DNA of 64,000 bases from the NCBI GenBank assembly GCA_903825765.1, contig CAIKBU010000081.1, positions 32,301-96,300 of the forward strand. Reading direction: 5' to 3'. Positions within the stretch are counted from its first letter, which is position 1. The number at the start of each line of letters is the position of its first letter. Source of the DNA: an uncultured Actinomycetes bacterium (GTDB taxonomy: Bacteria > Actinomycetota > Acidimicrobiia > Acidimicrobiales > RAAP-2). A model generated the notes under the pieces. It did not search any database and was not told where the DNA came from. It worked only from the letters and a program-made list of their open reading frames with translations. Position numbers and translations under genes: made by a program. This document shows positions 29,286 to 38,191 of this stretch, piece by piece.

Positions 29286-30137
29286 GTGAATACCACCCCC
29301 CGCCGTTCCGCCGTGAATACCAATGATATGTTGGGCCTTTTGATGCGCGATCTGGACCGCTACCCAATGCCGAACTACGACGAACAAGTCGAATTGGCCA
29401 AGCGCGTGACCGAAGGTGACGAAGAGGCCAAAAAGCAAATGGTCGCCGCCAACCTCCGACTCGTCCTCCACTGGGCGCGTCGCTACCAGGACCGTGGCGT
29501 CGAGATGGTCGACCTCGTCCAAGAGGGCACCTTTGGTCTGCTTCGCGCAGTCGAAAAGTTTGACTGGGAGCGTGGATTCAAGTTCTCAACGTACGCCACC
29601 TGGTGGATTCGTCAGGCCCTCCAGCGTGCCGTCCAGCAACACGGTCGCACCATTCGTATCCCCCTGGAAGTCGGCGAGCAATTGCAGCGTCTCGAGGCCA
29701 CCACGGCCGAGTTGACCTCACTCTTCGGGCGCAAGCCCACCGACGACGAACTCCTCGAGGCCACCGGGATGAGCCGCGAATTGCGCGAGAGTCTCAAGGG
29801 CCTCGCCGGTGTCACCGCTAGTCTCGACCAGCCCGCGTCGTCTGATTCAGCGACCACACTCGGTGACCTCGTTGCGCCAAGCCAGTCCGACTGGGTCGGC
29901 GACGTCGAGCAGTCACTCATGGACGACCAACTGCACGGCGCCCTCAAGGGCCTTACAGCACTCCAGCGTGATGTTGTCACCTTGCGTTTTGGACTCAACG
30001 GCGCTACCCCACTGTCGCTTCAGGCCACCGCCGAAGTGATGGACATCGGCGTTCGTCGCGTGCGCCGCGCTGAAGAAGAAGCGTTGGCTCTGTTGCGCAC
30101 CGATGACCGCGTGCTCGCAGTCCGCGCTGACGCCTAG
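29286..30137 (+). CDS. RNA polymerase sigma-70 family factor (group 1/2 type)
   Basis: 283 aa; DLVQEGTFGLLRAVEKFDWERGFKFSTYATWWIRQALQRAV (region 2), regions 3 and 4 present. Confidence 0.94.
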   Translation: MNTTPRRSAVNTNDMLGLLMRDLDRYPMPNYDEQVELAKRVTEGDEEAKKQMVAANLRLVLHWARRYQDRGVEMVDLVQEGTFGLLRAVEKFDWERGFKFSTYATWWIRQALQRAVQQHGRTIRIPLEVGEQLQRLEATTAELTSLFGRKPTDDELLEATGMSRELRESLKGLAGVTASLDQPASSDSATTLGDLVAPSQSDWVGDVEQSLMDDQLHGALKGLTALQRDVVTLRFGLNGATPLSLQATAEVMDIGVRRVRRAEEEALALLRTDDRVLAVRADA

Positions 30138-31117
30138 AACCCTTCGTCGACGAAGCCCGGCACCAGCGGGACGAGGTCGTCGGGTAGCGGGCTTCCCGCG
30201 CTGACTCGCTCACCCGTGACGGGATGGGCGAAGGCGAGTGTCCGTGAGTGCAAGAAGAATCGGTCTTGCTCTAATCGGCGATCACGACGGTGGCCGTAAC
30301 GGGGGTCGTTCACCACCGGGTGGCCGATAGTGCCCATATGGACACGAATCTGATGTGTCCGGCCGGTGTCGAGTGACAACTTCAGCAGCGTCACGGGCTG
30401 GGGCTTGTCGATGCGCATTAAGACGTCGTAGCCCGTGCGGGCCTCGCGGCCATCACTGCGCACGGCCATCAGCGTTGGTGTCCGCGTTGACCGGCCGATG
30501 GGGGCATCGACGACGCCACGCTCCTCGACGACGTGGCCCTCCACGAGCCCCAAGTAGGTTCGCTCCATCGCACGGCTGGCGAGCTGTTCGCGCAGGCCCT
30601 CGAGCCCCTCAGCGGTCTTAGCAACGACGAGAACACCCGATGTCCCCTTATCGAGGCGGTGAACAATCCCAGGACGGAAGGGGTCGCAGAGCCCAGCGTC
30701 ACTGAGTGCCTGCAGTTCGGGAAAACGGGCCAAGAGGCCGGCGACGAGCGTGTTGTCTCGCTGACCAGCGCCCGGGTGGACCACTTGTCCAGAATGCTTG
30801 TTCACAATGGCGAAGTGCGGGTCGTCGTAGACCACGTCAATTTCGACCGAGGCATCAGGTGTCACGGTGCCATCGTCGGGTGGAGGGAGCAATGCAACGA
30901 GCAACTGCCCTTCGCTCACAATGGCGGATCCCTTGAGAATGACCTTGCCATCAAGCGTGACCACGCCCGAGCGAAGGAGCGCGGTGGCGTCGTTGCGTGA
31001 CATGCCCGTCAACATGGCGATGACTCGGTCAATGCGCGTCTCGTCTAACGTTCCGGGAATTGGAAGTTCGAGTGTCTCACCATCAAAGGGATCACTGTTG
31101 TCAATGTCGTCTACCAC
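30134..31117 (-). CDS. rluD: Pseudouridine synthase, RluD family
   Basis: 327 aa; S4-like N-terminus, GIVHRLDKGTSGVLVVAKT, TGRTHQIRVHMGTIGHPVVND. Confidence 0.93.
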   Translation of the reverse strand: MVDDIDNSDPFDGETLELPIPGTLDETRIDRVIAMLTGMSRNDATALLRSGVVTLDGKVILKGSAIVSEGQLLVALLPPPDDGTVTPDASVEIDVVYDDPHFAIVNKHSGQVVHPGAGQRDNTLVAGLLARFPELQALSDAGLCDPFRPGIVHRLDKGTSGVLVVAKTAEGLEGLREQLASRAMERTYLGLVEGHVVEERGVVDAPIGRSTRTPTLMAVRSDGREARTGYDVLMRIDKPQPVTLLKLSLDTGRTHQIRVHMGTIGHPVVNDPRYGHRRDRRLEQDRFFLHSRTLAFAHPVTGERVSAGSPLPDDLVPLVPGFVDEGF

Positions 31118-31596
31118 GGGACCACCATTCGTTTGCCCCGAAGGACAAGTAGGAGAAGCAAGAGAAAACCAGCCGACACTGCGATGTCAGCCACATTAAA
31201 AACCGGAAATCCACCGACAGCCACAAAATCGGTGACCCGCGGCGGCGACGCCGCTAGGCGGTCAAGCACGTTCGCCACCCCGCCACCGAGGAGTAACCCC
31301 AGCCCCCACATCGCAACGCCTGGTTGGGCGCGCAGGGCTAGTGCCAACAAGACCAGGGCAACTATCACGGCAACGATGACACTCACCGACGGCGTGTTGC
31401 GACTGAGCGAGAACGAAATGCCACTGTTGAAGGTCAGACGGAACCAGAGCGGCCCAACGATATGGGTCGGACCATGCATCAACTGCTGTCGAGCCCACCA
31501 CTTCGTGGCGGCATCAACAACAATGACGCCACCCGAAAGGGCGAGGACGCCCAGATTGAGCCGTCGACTCAGACGCTTGCGCGACACGACATGCAC
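31111..31596 (-). CDS. lspA: Lipoprotein signal peptidase
   Basis: NSGISFSL, GGGVANVLDRL, FPVFNVADIAVSAGF catalytic Asp motifs. ORF opens at 31653; a GTG at 31596 or 31587 is more plausible. Confidence 0.88.
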   Translation of the reverse strand: MHVVSRKRLSRRLNLGVLALSGGVIVVDAATKWWARQQLMHGPTHIVGPLWFRLTFNSGISFSLSRNTPSVSVIVAVIVALVLLALALRAQPGVAMWGLGLLLGGGVANVLDRLAASPPRVTDFVAVGGFPVFNVADIAVSAGFLLLLLLVLRGKRMVVPW

Positions 31597-32894
31597 ATGA
31601 ACGCCGGCAACTGAACCTCCAGGCGTTCGCGTGGACGAATCGGTTCGTAGCACTCGTCACAACGACCGTAGCTGCCCTCAGCCACGCGAGCGAGGGCGAC
31701 ATCAATCTCTTGGACTTGCAAGCGGTAGTACGCCGCCTGCTCCTTGAGCTGGTCGCGTTGAATGTCGGACGAGACACTTGAGCCGTCCTCATCGTCGTAT
31801 TCGAGTCGTTCCCGGTCGACCAACATTTCGTCCGCCTCAGACTCCTTGGTTGCGATCATGCCCTGGTACTCCTCACGCTTGCCCAGCAACAAGTCGCGAA
31901 GCGTCGCCAAGAACTTCGGGTCCTTCTCGTACGGCTTCGAGTGCATCTTGGCATCGAGAGCCTCTTGACGCTTGCGCTCTTCCGCCTCACGACGCTCTTG
32001 ACGCTTGCGCTCTTCCGTCTCACGACGTTCAATCTCTTTTTGCTTGCGCGCCTTCTCCGCCTCAATGAGCTTCCGCTTATCAGCCGCTTCCTTGAGCTTC
32101 TTCGCCTCAGCGGCGGCCTTGGCGGCGGCCTTGGCCTTGGCCTCTCGTTCCTTCGCGGCAGCCTTCGACTTGGCTGCTTTTTCTTTCGCGGCCTTCGCGG
32201 CAGCGGCGGCCTTCGCCTTGTCGGCGGCGGCCTTCGCCTTCGCCTTCTCGAGATCGAGTTTTGCTTTGGCCTTTTCAGCCGCGGCCTTTTCCTTGGCCTT
32301 CGCTGCGGCGGTCTTTGCGGCCGCGGCGGCTTTGTCCTTTTCGGCCCTGGCCTTCGCGGCGGCCTTCGCGGCCACTTCTTTATCCTTCGTGGCTTGGGCC
32401 TTTACTGCGGCTTGAGCAATTTCCTTCGCTGCCCTTTCCTGGGCAGGCGTTAATGCTTTCTTCACTGTGGCCTTTACTGCTTTCTTGGCCGGAGCCGATG
32501 TGGGGGGTGTACTACGTGCAGCGGATTTCTTTGTCGGGCCAACCGTGGATGGCACCGCATTTTTAGCGGGCGACGATGCCTTGGGTGCAGTCGCCGCAGC
32601 TGCCTTCTTAGTGGTAGTTACTGGCGTCGACTTCTTTACTGGCGGCTTTACCGCTGCCTTGACCGGAACCTTTGCAGCAGCGGCTTTGTTCGCGGTTGTC
32701 TTTACCGAGGCCTTGACCGGAGTCTTTGGAGAAGCGCCTTTTTTCACAACGTCCTTCGTCGGTGCCTTTTTCGCCGTGGCGGCAGGCTTCGTCGCAGATG
32801 CGACTTTGTTGGCGGGAACGGTGGCTCGAGCCTTGGGTGCGGCGGGTGTGGACTTCGATGGCATCAGACTCTCCTCGTAGAACGGTGAACTCAA
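31569..32894 (-). CDS. Histone-H1-like Lys/Ala/Pro-rich N-terminus plus coiled coil plus C-terminal DksA/TraR zinc finger
   Basis: 441 aa; (A)KKA/AKA-rich first ~270 aa; C-terminal YGRCDECYEPIRPRERLEVQLPAFMCMSC. Confidence 0.9.
   Translation of the reverse strand: MSSPFYEESLMPSKSTPAAPKARATVPANKVASATKPAATAKKAPTKDVVKKGASPKTPVKASVKTTANKAAAAKVPVKAAVKPPVKKSTPVTTTKKAAAATAPKASSPAKNAVPSTVGPTKKSAARSTPPTSAPAKKAVKATVKKALTPAQERAAKEIAQAAVKAQATKDKEVAAKAAAKARAEKDKAAAAAKTAAAKAKEKAAAEKAKAKLDLEKAKAKAAADKAKAAAAAKAAKEKAAKSKAAAKEREAKAKAAAKAAAEAKKLKEAADKRKLIEAEKARKQKEIERRETEERKRQERREAEERKRQEALDAKMHSKPYEKDPKFLATLRDLLLGKREEYQGMIATKESEADEMLVDRERLEYDDEDGSSVSSDIQRDQLKEQAAYYRLQVQEIDVALARVAEGSYGRCDECYEPIRPRERLEVQLPAFMCMSCRASV
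31962..32027 (-). repeat. 33-bp tandem duplication (2 copies, 1 mismatch) in the DksA-like gene
   Basis: CTCTTGACGCTTGCGCTCTTCCGCCTCACGACG (31962-31994) then the same with CCGTC (31995-32027); encodes RREAEERKRQE / RRETEERKRQE. Confidence 0.95.
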
Positions 32895-32926
32895 TCAGCG
32901 CGCCGAGGCTATCAGCAAAACACCTC

Positions 32927-33691
32927 TTAGCGGGGGTTATCCTCCGAAAGAGTTCCCATCATGTCACCAATCGTGGCGCTCGGGGCGGGTGGTGGCGACA
33001 CTGGTCGGATATCGGTGATGGGAGCCGGAGCCGCAGCTGAGGGGCGACTTTCGCTGCTCTGTGTCGTGTCGGGCGAACTCGGGCGGGGCGTGTTGACACT
33101 GACGTGCATTGAATCTTCGATCCATTGGTGGAGGTCCCCCAGCACCTTCTTCACTCGAGCGCGCTCTTGCGTCAATTGACGAGTGAGCGCATCAACGTCC
33201 TCGCTCAGGCGCTGCTTGAGGCCATTGAGTCGCTGCACCTCGTCTTCGGCCCGACTACGGGCTTCATTGATAATCTCACGAGCGCGCTCTTGCGCCGTGG
33301 TGGTCAAGTCACGAGCCTTGGCTTCGGCCTCAGTCTGCGCTTGCTCGATGAACTGGTGGGCCATGGCAATCATTGATGCAACCTGCTCAGAGCCATCGGC
33401 GACGGCGCGCAGTGGAGCGGGAGCGGGAGCGGGAGCGGGAGCGGGAGCGGGCGTCAGTACCGAGATCGGCGTCGGTGCCGGGGCACCATTTTGCAACTGA
33501 ACAATGCGCTCGCTCGCTTGACGAAGTTGCTGGCGCAACTGGTGCAGTTGCTCGCGAAGTTCGTCGACTTCAATCGCGGCCTGGTCAAGGAAATCGTCAA
33601 CTTCATCAACGACGTAGCCACGCAGGCCCGTCTTGAAGCTGACTTTTTTGATCTGGTCTAATGCTGACCGGGTGGTGTCGGTGCTATCCAT
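32927..33691 (-). CDS. divIVA: DivIVA/Wag31-domain polar growth protein
   Basis: 254 aa; IKKVSFKTGLRGYVVDEVDDFLDQAAIEVDEL, coiled coil, AP-repeat linker, next to yggT/sepF. Confidence 0.9.
   Translation of the reverse strand: MDSTDTTRSALDQIKKVSFKTGLRGYVVDEVDDFLDQAAIEVDELREQLHQLRQQLRQASERIVQLQNGAPAPTPISVLTPAPAPAPAPAPAPLRAVADGSEQVASMIAMAHQFIEQAQTEAEAKARDLTTTAQERAREIINEARSRAEDEVQRLNGLKQRLSEDVDALTRQLTQERARVKKVLGDLHQWIEDSMHVSVNTPRPSSPDTTQSSESRPSAAAPAPITDIRPVSPPPAPSATIGDMMGTLSEDNPR
33415..33450. repeat. Hexanucleotide microsatellite (GAGCGG)x6 in divIVA
   Basis: Six perfect copies; encodes the (AP)n linker. Confidence 0.95.
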
Positions 33692-33736
33692 GCCCTCTAC
33701 CCTACCGTTAGGGACAGAGCAAAACGTGACTTCGCC

Positions 33737-33988
33737 TTAGAGAAGCGAATTTACGACATTCAGCACGATTATCGCGATCCACACCGAAAAGTCGATGCTG
33801 ACGCCACCCATGCGTGGTCGAGGCATGATTTGACGGATTGGACGTAACACTGGCTCGGTCAGTTTCGCCACCGTGTCCTTAGTCTGTGCCAAAAATGACG
33901 AGCTGTCACTCGGGGTGAACCACGACAACACGGCGGAAAGAATCAACACCCAGATGTAGAGCTGAATGACGAGGTGGACGACTCCCAT
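33737..33988 (-). CDS. YggT family membrane protein
   Basis: 83 aa; two hydrophobic helices; LIQLYIWVLILSAVLSWF, EPVLRPIRQIMPRPRMGGVSIDFSVWIAIIVL. Confidence 0.9.
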   Translation of the reverse strand: MGVVHLVIQLYIWVLILSAVLSWFTPSDSSSFLAQTKDTVAKLTEPVLRPIRQIMPRPRMGGVSIDFSVWIAIIVLNVVNSLL

Positions 33989-34560
33989 TAGCGGGGCATC
34001 GCTTCATACTTCGAAGCACGCAGCCGAGCACGCACTTCGGGCGTCACCTTCACACCCCTGGCGCATACCAAGTACACGAGACCCTTTTCGAGCCCCTCGA
34101 TACTGGCGTCCAAGGCGCTGACGACACCGGAGGCGAAGTCGATGTAGCGACGACGAAGCGCGGGGTCAGCGTCGATCACATTGAGAACAACGGGTCGACC
34201 CATCTTCAGGTCTTGCGTGATGCGATTCGCTTCGTTGAAGGACTGTGGCGCGAAGATAGTCAGGTCGAGAATGTTTTCCACCGTCGTAATGCCGCGCTGT
34301 TCGCCGAGACCGCTCGGGAGGGGTCGGGTACGAAGTGGCTGACCATTGTCGTCAACCATGGTCACCGAGCCGCCTCGTGGCGCCATTGGCGCTACCGGAC
34401 GAAGGGGCGCCAGACGGGGGGGGGCAGTCGGGCGCGCGTTGACGTCGTTGGTCGTCGGCTCGGGGGCCATGCGCACGGCACCGCCACTCAACTCACCGAA
34501 GTCTTCTTCGATGAGACCAAAAAATTTTAGAGTTTTACGAAACAATTCGTTCATGCACAT
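33988..34560 (-). CDS. sepF: Cell division protein SepF
   Basis: 190 aa; ITTVENILDLTIFAPQSFNEANRITQDLKMGRPVVLNVIDADPALRRRYIDFASG. Confidence 0.94.
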   Translation of the reverse strand: MCMNELFRKTLKFFGLIEEDFGELSGGAVRMAPEPTTNDVNARPTAPPRLAPLRPVAPMAPRGGSVTMVDDNGQPLRTRPLPSGLGEQRGITTVENILDLTIFAPQSFNEANRITQDLKMGRPVVLNVIDADPALRRRYIDFASGVVSALDASIEGLEKGLVYLVCARGVKVTPEVRARLRASKYEAMPR

Positions 34561-34601
34561 TCTCCTCGCGGAATTCCGCCTTGTTCTATGTTAGACAACC
34601 C

Positions 34602-35243
34602 TCAGGCATAGTGCCGTGGGCCAAACAGCAACCGACCGAGGCGCACCTCGGTGGACCCCATCTGGGCCGCCAGGGCGAAATCATCACTCATGCCCATTGA
34701 GCGCTCCGCAACGTCGAGTTCGTCGCACAGTTCACGCACCAGGGCGAATGCCTGTCGGGCCCCCTCAGGGTCCGGCGGTGCCACGGTCATAAGGCCTCGC
34801 ACCCGCAGACCAACGTCGCGGGCGTAACGAACGAGATCGGGAATTTCCGACGCTGGCGCACCGTTTCGTTGGGCGAGCCCAGTGGTATCGACCTGCACAT
34901 CGAGAGCGCCAGCGAACCCCACGGACGCGAGTTTGTCGAGCTCCTTGGTGCGCGACACCCCACTAATGACGTCGGCGACGACACCAATGCGTGCAATTTT
35001 GTTGGTTTGTAATGCACCCAGATAGTGCCAGGACAACGGCTGATCGCTGTGTCGACGCTTTTCTTCGAGTTCAACGAGGTAGTTCTCGCCCACGGCACGC
35101 AGCCCTGCCGCGAAGGCGGCGTCGACCGCTGCACTGCCAAAGGTTTTCGTGACGGCCACAATACGGACGGTCGAAGGATCTCGACCGACGTCAGCTATTC
35201 GTTGTCGCACCTCGCCAAGATTGTCGGCTAGCGCGTCAAACAA
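34602..35243 (-). CDS. YggS family PLP-homeostasis protein
   Basis: 213 aa; IVAVTKTF, VGENYLVELEEK, WHYLGALQTNKI, GMSDDFALAAQMGSTEVRLG. Confidence 0.94.
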   Translation of the reverse strand: MFDALADNLGEVRQRIADVGRDPSTVRIVAVTKTFGSAAVDAAFAAGLRAVGENYLVELEEKRRHSDQPLSWHYLGALQTNKIARIGVVADVISGVSRTKELDKLASVGFAGALDVQVDTTGLAQRNGAPASEIPDLVRYARDVGLRVRGLMTVAPPDPEGARQAFALVRELCDELDVAERSMGMSDDFALAAQMGSTEVRLGRLLFGPRHYA

Positions 35244-35251
35244 GGCTCCCC

Positions 35252-36355
35252 CTACGGGCGCAGGAAGTCTGGCAGGTCGTCGTCGCCACCGAGTCCCAAG
35301 AAGTCGTCATCGTTTGAAGTACTGAACGCCTCAGAACGAGGGCCTTCGATGAGGCTGGCCACGGGTGGGGCGACGGGAGCCTGCGCCACCGGAGCCTTTT
35401 GCGTGGTCGGGTGGTCAAAACCGGCCGCAATGACAGTCACGCGAACCGCTTCGCCAATCGACTCATCGATAACGGAGCCGAAGATGATGTTCGCGTCAGG
35501 GTGGGCAACCTCGTGGATGATGCTGGCAGCGTCGGTGACTTCGCTCAAGGTCACGCCGGGTCCACCAACAATGTTCATCAAGATGCCTCGTGCACCCTCG
35601 ATGGACGCCTCGAGCAGTGGCGAGGTAATTGCGGCGCGGGCGGCGTTGATCGCGCGTCCCTCGCCCGTCGACATACCAACACCCATGATCGCCGTGCCGG
35701 CATTACGCATAATGGCGTTCACGTCCGCGAAGTCCGTATTGATGAGGCCAGGTACGGTGATCAGGTCCGTTACGCCACGGACGGCCGAAAGCAGCACGTC
35801 GTCGGCAATCTTGAAGGCGTCCATGATCGTCGTTTCGGTGGTCGTCACGTTGCGCAGACGGTCGTTGGGGATGACAATAAGGGTGTCGACTTTTTCGCGC
35901 AGTTGCTGGATGCCCTTTTCCGCCTGCGTCGCGCGACGCTTTCCTTCAAAAGTGAACGGGCGAGTGACCACACCGATGGTCAAAATGCCCATGGCCCGGG
36001 CAATGTCAGCAACGACGGGGGCTGCACCAGTACCGGTACCACCACCCTCACCAGCAGTAATGAACACCATGTCGGTGTCACGCAGTGCCTCTTCGATTTC
36101 GGCGCGGTGGTCTTCGGCGGCCTGACGTCCCACTTCGGGGTCCGAACCGGCACCGAGGCCACGGGTAATGGTGCGACCAATGTCAATCTTGAGGTCGGCC
36201 TCGGAGAGGAGCAACGCCTGAGCGTCGGTGTTCGCGGCGATGAATTCAATGTTTCGCAAGCCGGCACTAATCATGCGGTTTACGGCGTTCACGCCACCGC
36301 CACCGACACCGATGACCTTAATAACTGCGTGATAGTTGCCTTGACTCAGACTCAT
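35252..36355 (-). CDS. ftsZ: Cell division protein FtsZ
   Basis: [35 protein letters not shown]-terminal [12 protein letters not shown] opens at 36394; ATG 36355 preferred. Confidence 0.98.
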   Translation of the reverse strand: MSLSQGNYHAVIKVIGVGGGGVNAVNRMISAGLRNIEFIAANTDAQALLLSEADLKIDIGRTITRGLGAGSDPEVGRQAAEDHRAEIEEALRDTDMVFITAGEGGGTGTGAAPVVADIARAMGILTIGVVTRPFTFEGKRRATQAEKGIQQLREKVDTLIVIPNDRLRNVTTTETTIMDAFKIADDVLLSAVRGVTDLITVPGLINTDFADVNAIMRNAGTAIMGVGMSTGEGRAINAARAAITSPLLEASIEGARGILMNIVGGPGVTLSEVTDAASIIHEVAHPDANIIFGSVIDESIGEAVRVTVIAAGFDHPTTQKAPVAQAPVAPPVASLIEGPRSEAFSTSNDDDFLGLGGDDDLPDFLRP

Positions 36356-36470
36356 CAAACTCCCCTTTGGGTTTAGTACTGCTACGTCGACCATACGATG
36401 AGGCGCTCATTCTCCAGCGCCACAAGTAAGTACAGGCTAGTTAGCCTTTTAGTTTAGGAGCAAATGGTGC

Positions 36471-37322
36471 TCAACCTGATGATGGACTCGTCACGGTCAA
36501 TTCATCGGGCACGGTGACGTTGACCACGTCACCTGGCGTCAACGTGGAGGACTTGAGCACCGAGGCAATTGCGGTGAATTTTGCGTGGAGATTGGTGGCG
36601 TCTCCGACCACGAAGAGCACGGGCGTCGTCATGCCCAGTGACACCGCGCCGCTGGGGTCAATATTTATCGTTCGTACCTGATCGGCGAAGGCCGGCGGCA
36701 GTGCTGCGGCGATTGCGACCCCGGCAGCACCTTGTCGCGAGTAGGGCCAGGCGGCGCCGGCGGCGGGATCAACCAGCGTCGGCAGGTTGGCGTTGGCGGG
36801 AGCAGCGCCCAGGTCGGCCCCGTTCGCCCCCACGTAGGCCCACGTGGCCTTCTTCGCCGCCACGGCAACGACCCGCGTTTCATGGACCGTGATGGTTACC
36901 GTATGGGGCCACGACACGGTAACCCGCGCGTCGCTCACCCACGGCAAGGCGCGCAGACTCCGTTCGAGGGCAGTCGTCGAAAGACCATAGAGCTCCGGGT
37001 GGCGGCCGAGGCCAGTGAGTCGAAGGACCGCAGGCATTGTTTCGTGCGTCGCACCAACGAGGTGCACTGACTGAACGCGAAAATAGGACTGCCGGAGTAC
37101 CCAGCGCCCACCGAGGACGACGGACGTGCCAATCACCAGCAGGGTGAGGACAACGAGAAAACGCTTACTGGGACGGCGACGCTTCGGCGTCGCCGACGAG
37201 TCATCACGTCGGGCTCGTCGACCCTCGGACGCTTCGCGACGACCACGAGTCTGTGGCGTTTCGCGTCGGCCACGGGTGGCTCCGCGAGACGATGGTCGGC
37301 CTGCCTCGCCACGACGGCTCAT
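36471..37322 (-). CDS. ftsQ: Cell division protein FtsQ (POTRA domain)
   Basis: 283 aa; basic N-terminus, one TM, FRVQSVHLVGATHE, LRALPWVSDARVTVSWPHTVTITVHE. Confidence 0.9.
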   Translation of the reverse strand: MSRRGEAGRPSSRGATRGRRETPQTRGRREASEGRRARRDDSSATPKRRRPSKRFLVVLTLLVIGTSVVLGGRWVLRQSYFRVQSVHLVGATHETMPAVLRLTGLGRHPELYGLSTTALERSLRALPWVSDARVTVSWPHTVTITVHETRVVAVAAKKATWAYVGANGADLGAAPANANLPTLVDPAAGAAWPYSRQGAAGVAIAAALPPAFADQVRTINIDPSGAVSLGMTTPVLFVVGDATNLHAKFTAIASVLKSSTLTPGDVVNVTVPDELTVTSPSSG

Positions 37323-38191
37323 AACGCCTCCTCGAATCCCCAGAATTTAGTTTCTGGCTCCAACGTGATACCGAATTCGTCACGTACCCTGCGGCGGACC
37401 TCTCGCATGAGCGCAAAGACATCGTGGGCCACGCCATCGCTCTCGGCGATGATGAAGTTGGCGTGCTTGGTCGACACCGACGCCGACCCGACCCGCAACC
37501 CGCGCCCCCCCACGGCTTCGATCAGTCGACCGGCTGCGTCACCCGGTGGATTACGAAACACGCTGCCCGCATTCGCTCCGCCCGGTTGGTGCTCGCGACG
37601 CCATCGCACGATCTCTCGCAACCGTTCCGACTCCGCGGCCGCGTCACCCCGTTCGAGTCGAAGCGTGACCTCAATGACGACGTCACGAGGGGCGAGCGCG
37701 GAGGTTCGATACCCAAAACCAAGTTCAGGTGCCGTCAGCGTCACCAGTGATCCCTCGCGCCAGACCACGACCGACGACACCGAGGCCGCCATATCCGAAC
37801 CATGCCCGCCGGCATTCATGGCGACGCCGCCGCCAAAGGTGCCGGGCACACCAACGGCCCAGGCGAACCCGACGACGCCGTCGGTCGCCAGACGTCGCGC
37901 GGCCCGCGGCAGGTCCATTCCCGCACCGGCAACCACCGTGACCCCCTCGGGCGAGTCGGACCAGCGAATGTCAGCGAGTGCGCCAACGCACTGCACGGCC
38001 ACAATGTCGTGTCGACCGTCGGCAACGAGGAGATTCGATCCATTCCCCACCGCGCGGACATCGCCCGTGAGGTTGCTGGTCGCCGCGAGGTCCTCGACCT
38101 CCTCGACGGTGACAAAACTGGCCACCGACCCACCGATTCGGTAGGTCGTGTGCGGGCCCATGGCCTCATCGTGGCGCACCTGGGAAGTCAT
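37319..38191 (-). CDS. murB: UDP-N-acetylenolpyruvoylglucosamine reductase
   Basis: TTYRIGGSVASFVTV, VGNGSNLLVADG, GVVGFAWAVGVPGTFGGGVAMNAGGHGSDMA, NAGSVFRNPPG. ORF opens at 38215. Confidence 0.95.
   Translation of the reverse strand: MTSQVRHDEAMGPHTTYRIGGSVASFVTVEEVEDLAATSNLTGDVRAVGNGSNLLVADGRHDIVAVQCVGALADIRWSDSPEGVTVVAGAGMDLPRAARRLATDGVVGFAWAVGVPGTFGGGVAMNAGGHGSDMAASVSSVVVWREGSLVTLTAPELGFGYRTSALAPRDVVIEVTLRLERGDAAAESERLREIVRWRREHQPGGANAGSVFRNPPGDAAGRLIEAVGGRGLRVGSASVSTKHANFIIAESDGVAHDVFALMREVRRRVRDEFGITLEPETKFWGFEEAL

Noticed and set aside
31941-32880. Leu/Gly- and Phe/Ala-rich plus-strand ORFs that look like membrane proteins
   Set aside because: They are complements of the Lys/Ala-rich codons of the H1-like/DksA gene; apparent hydrophobicity is a codon-complement artefact.
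33415-33450. Short tandem repeats considered as a CRISPR array
   Set aside because: Unit is 6 nt with no spacers; no cas genes or 25-40 nt repeat arrays anywhere in the window.
33373-33636. Plus-strand ORF with an (ER)n repeat
   Set aside because: Alternate-frame reading of the (GAGCGG)x6 repeat inside divIVA.
35399-36376. 325-aa plus-strand ORF opposite ftsZ
   Set aside because: Antisense shadow of a certain ftsZ; Asn/His/Arg-rich composition with no family motif, typical of high-GC genomes.
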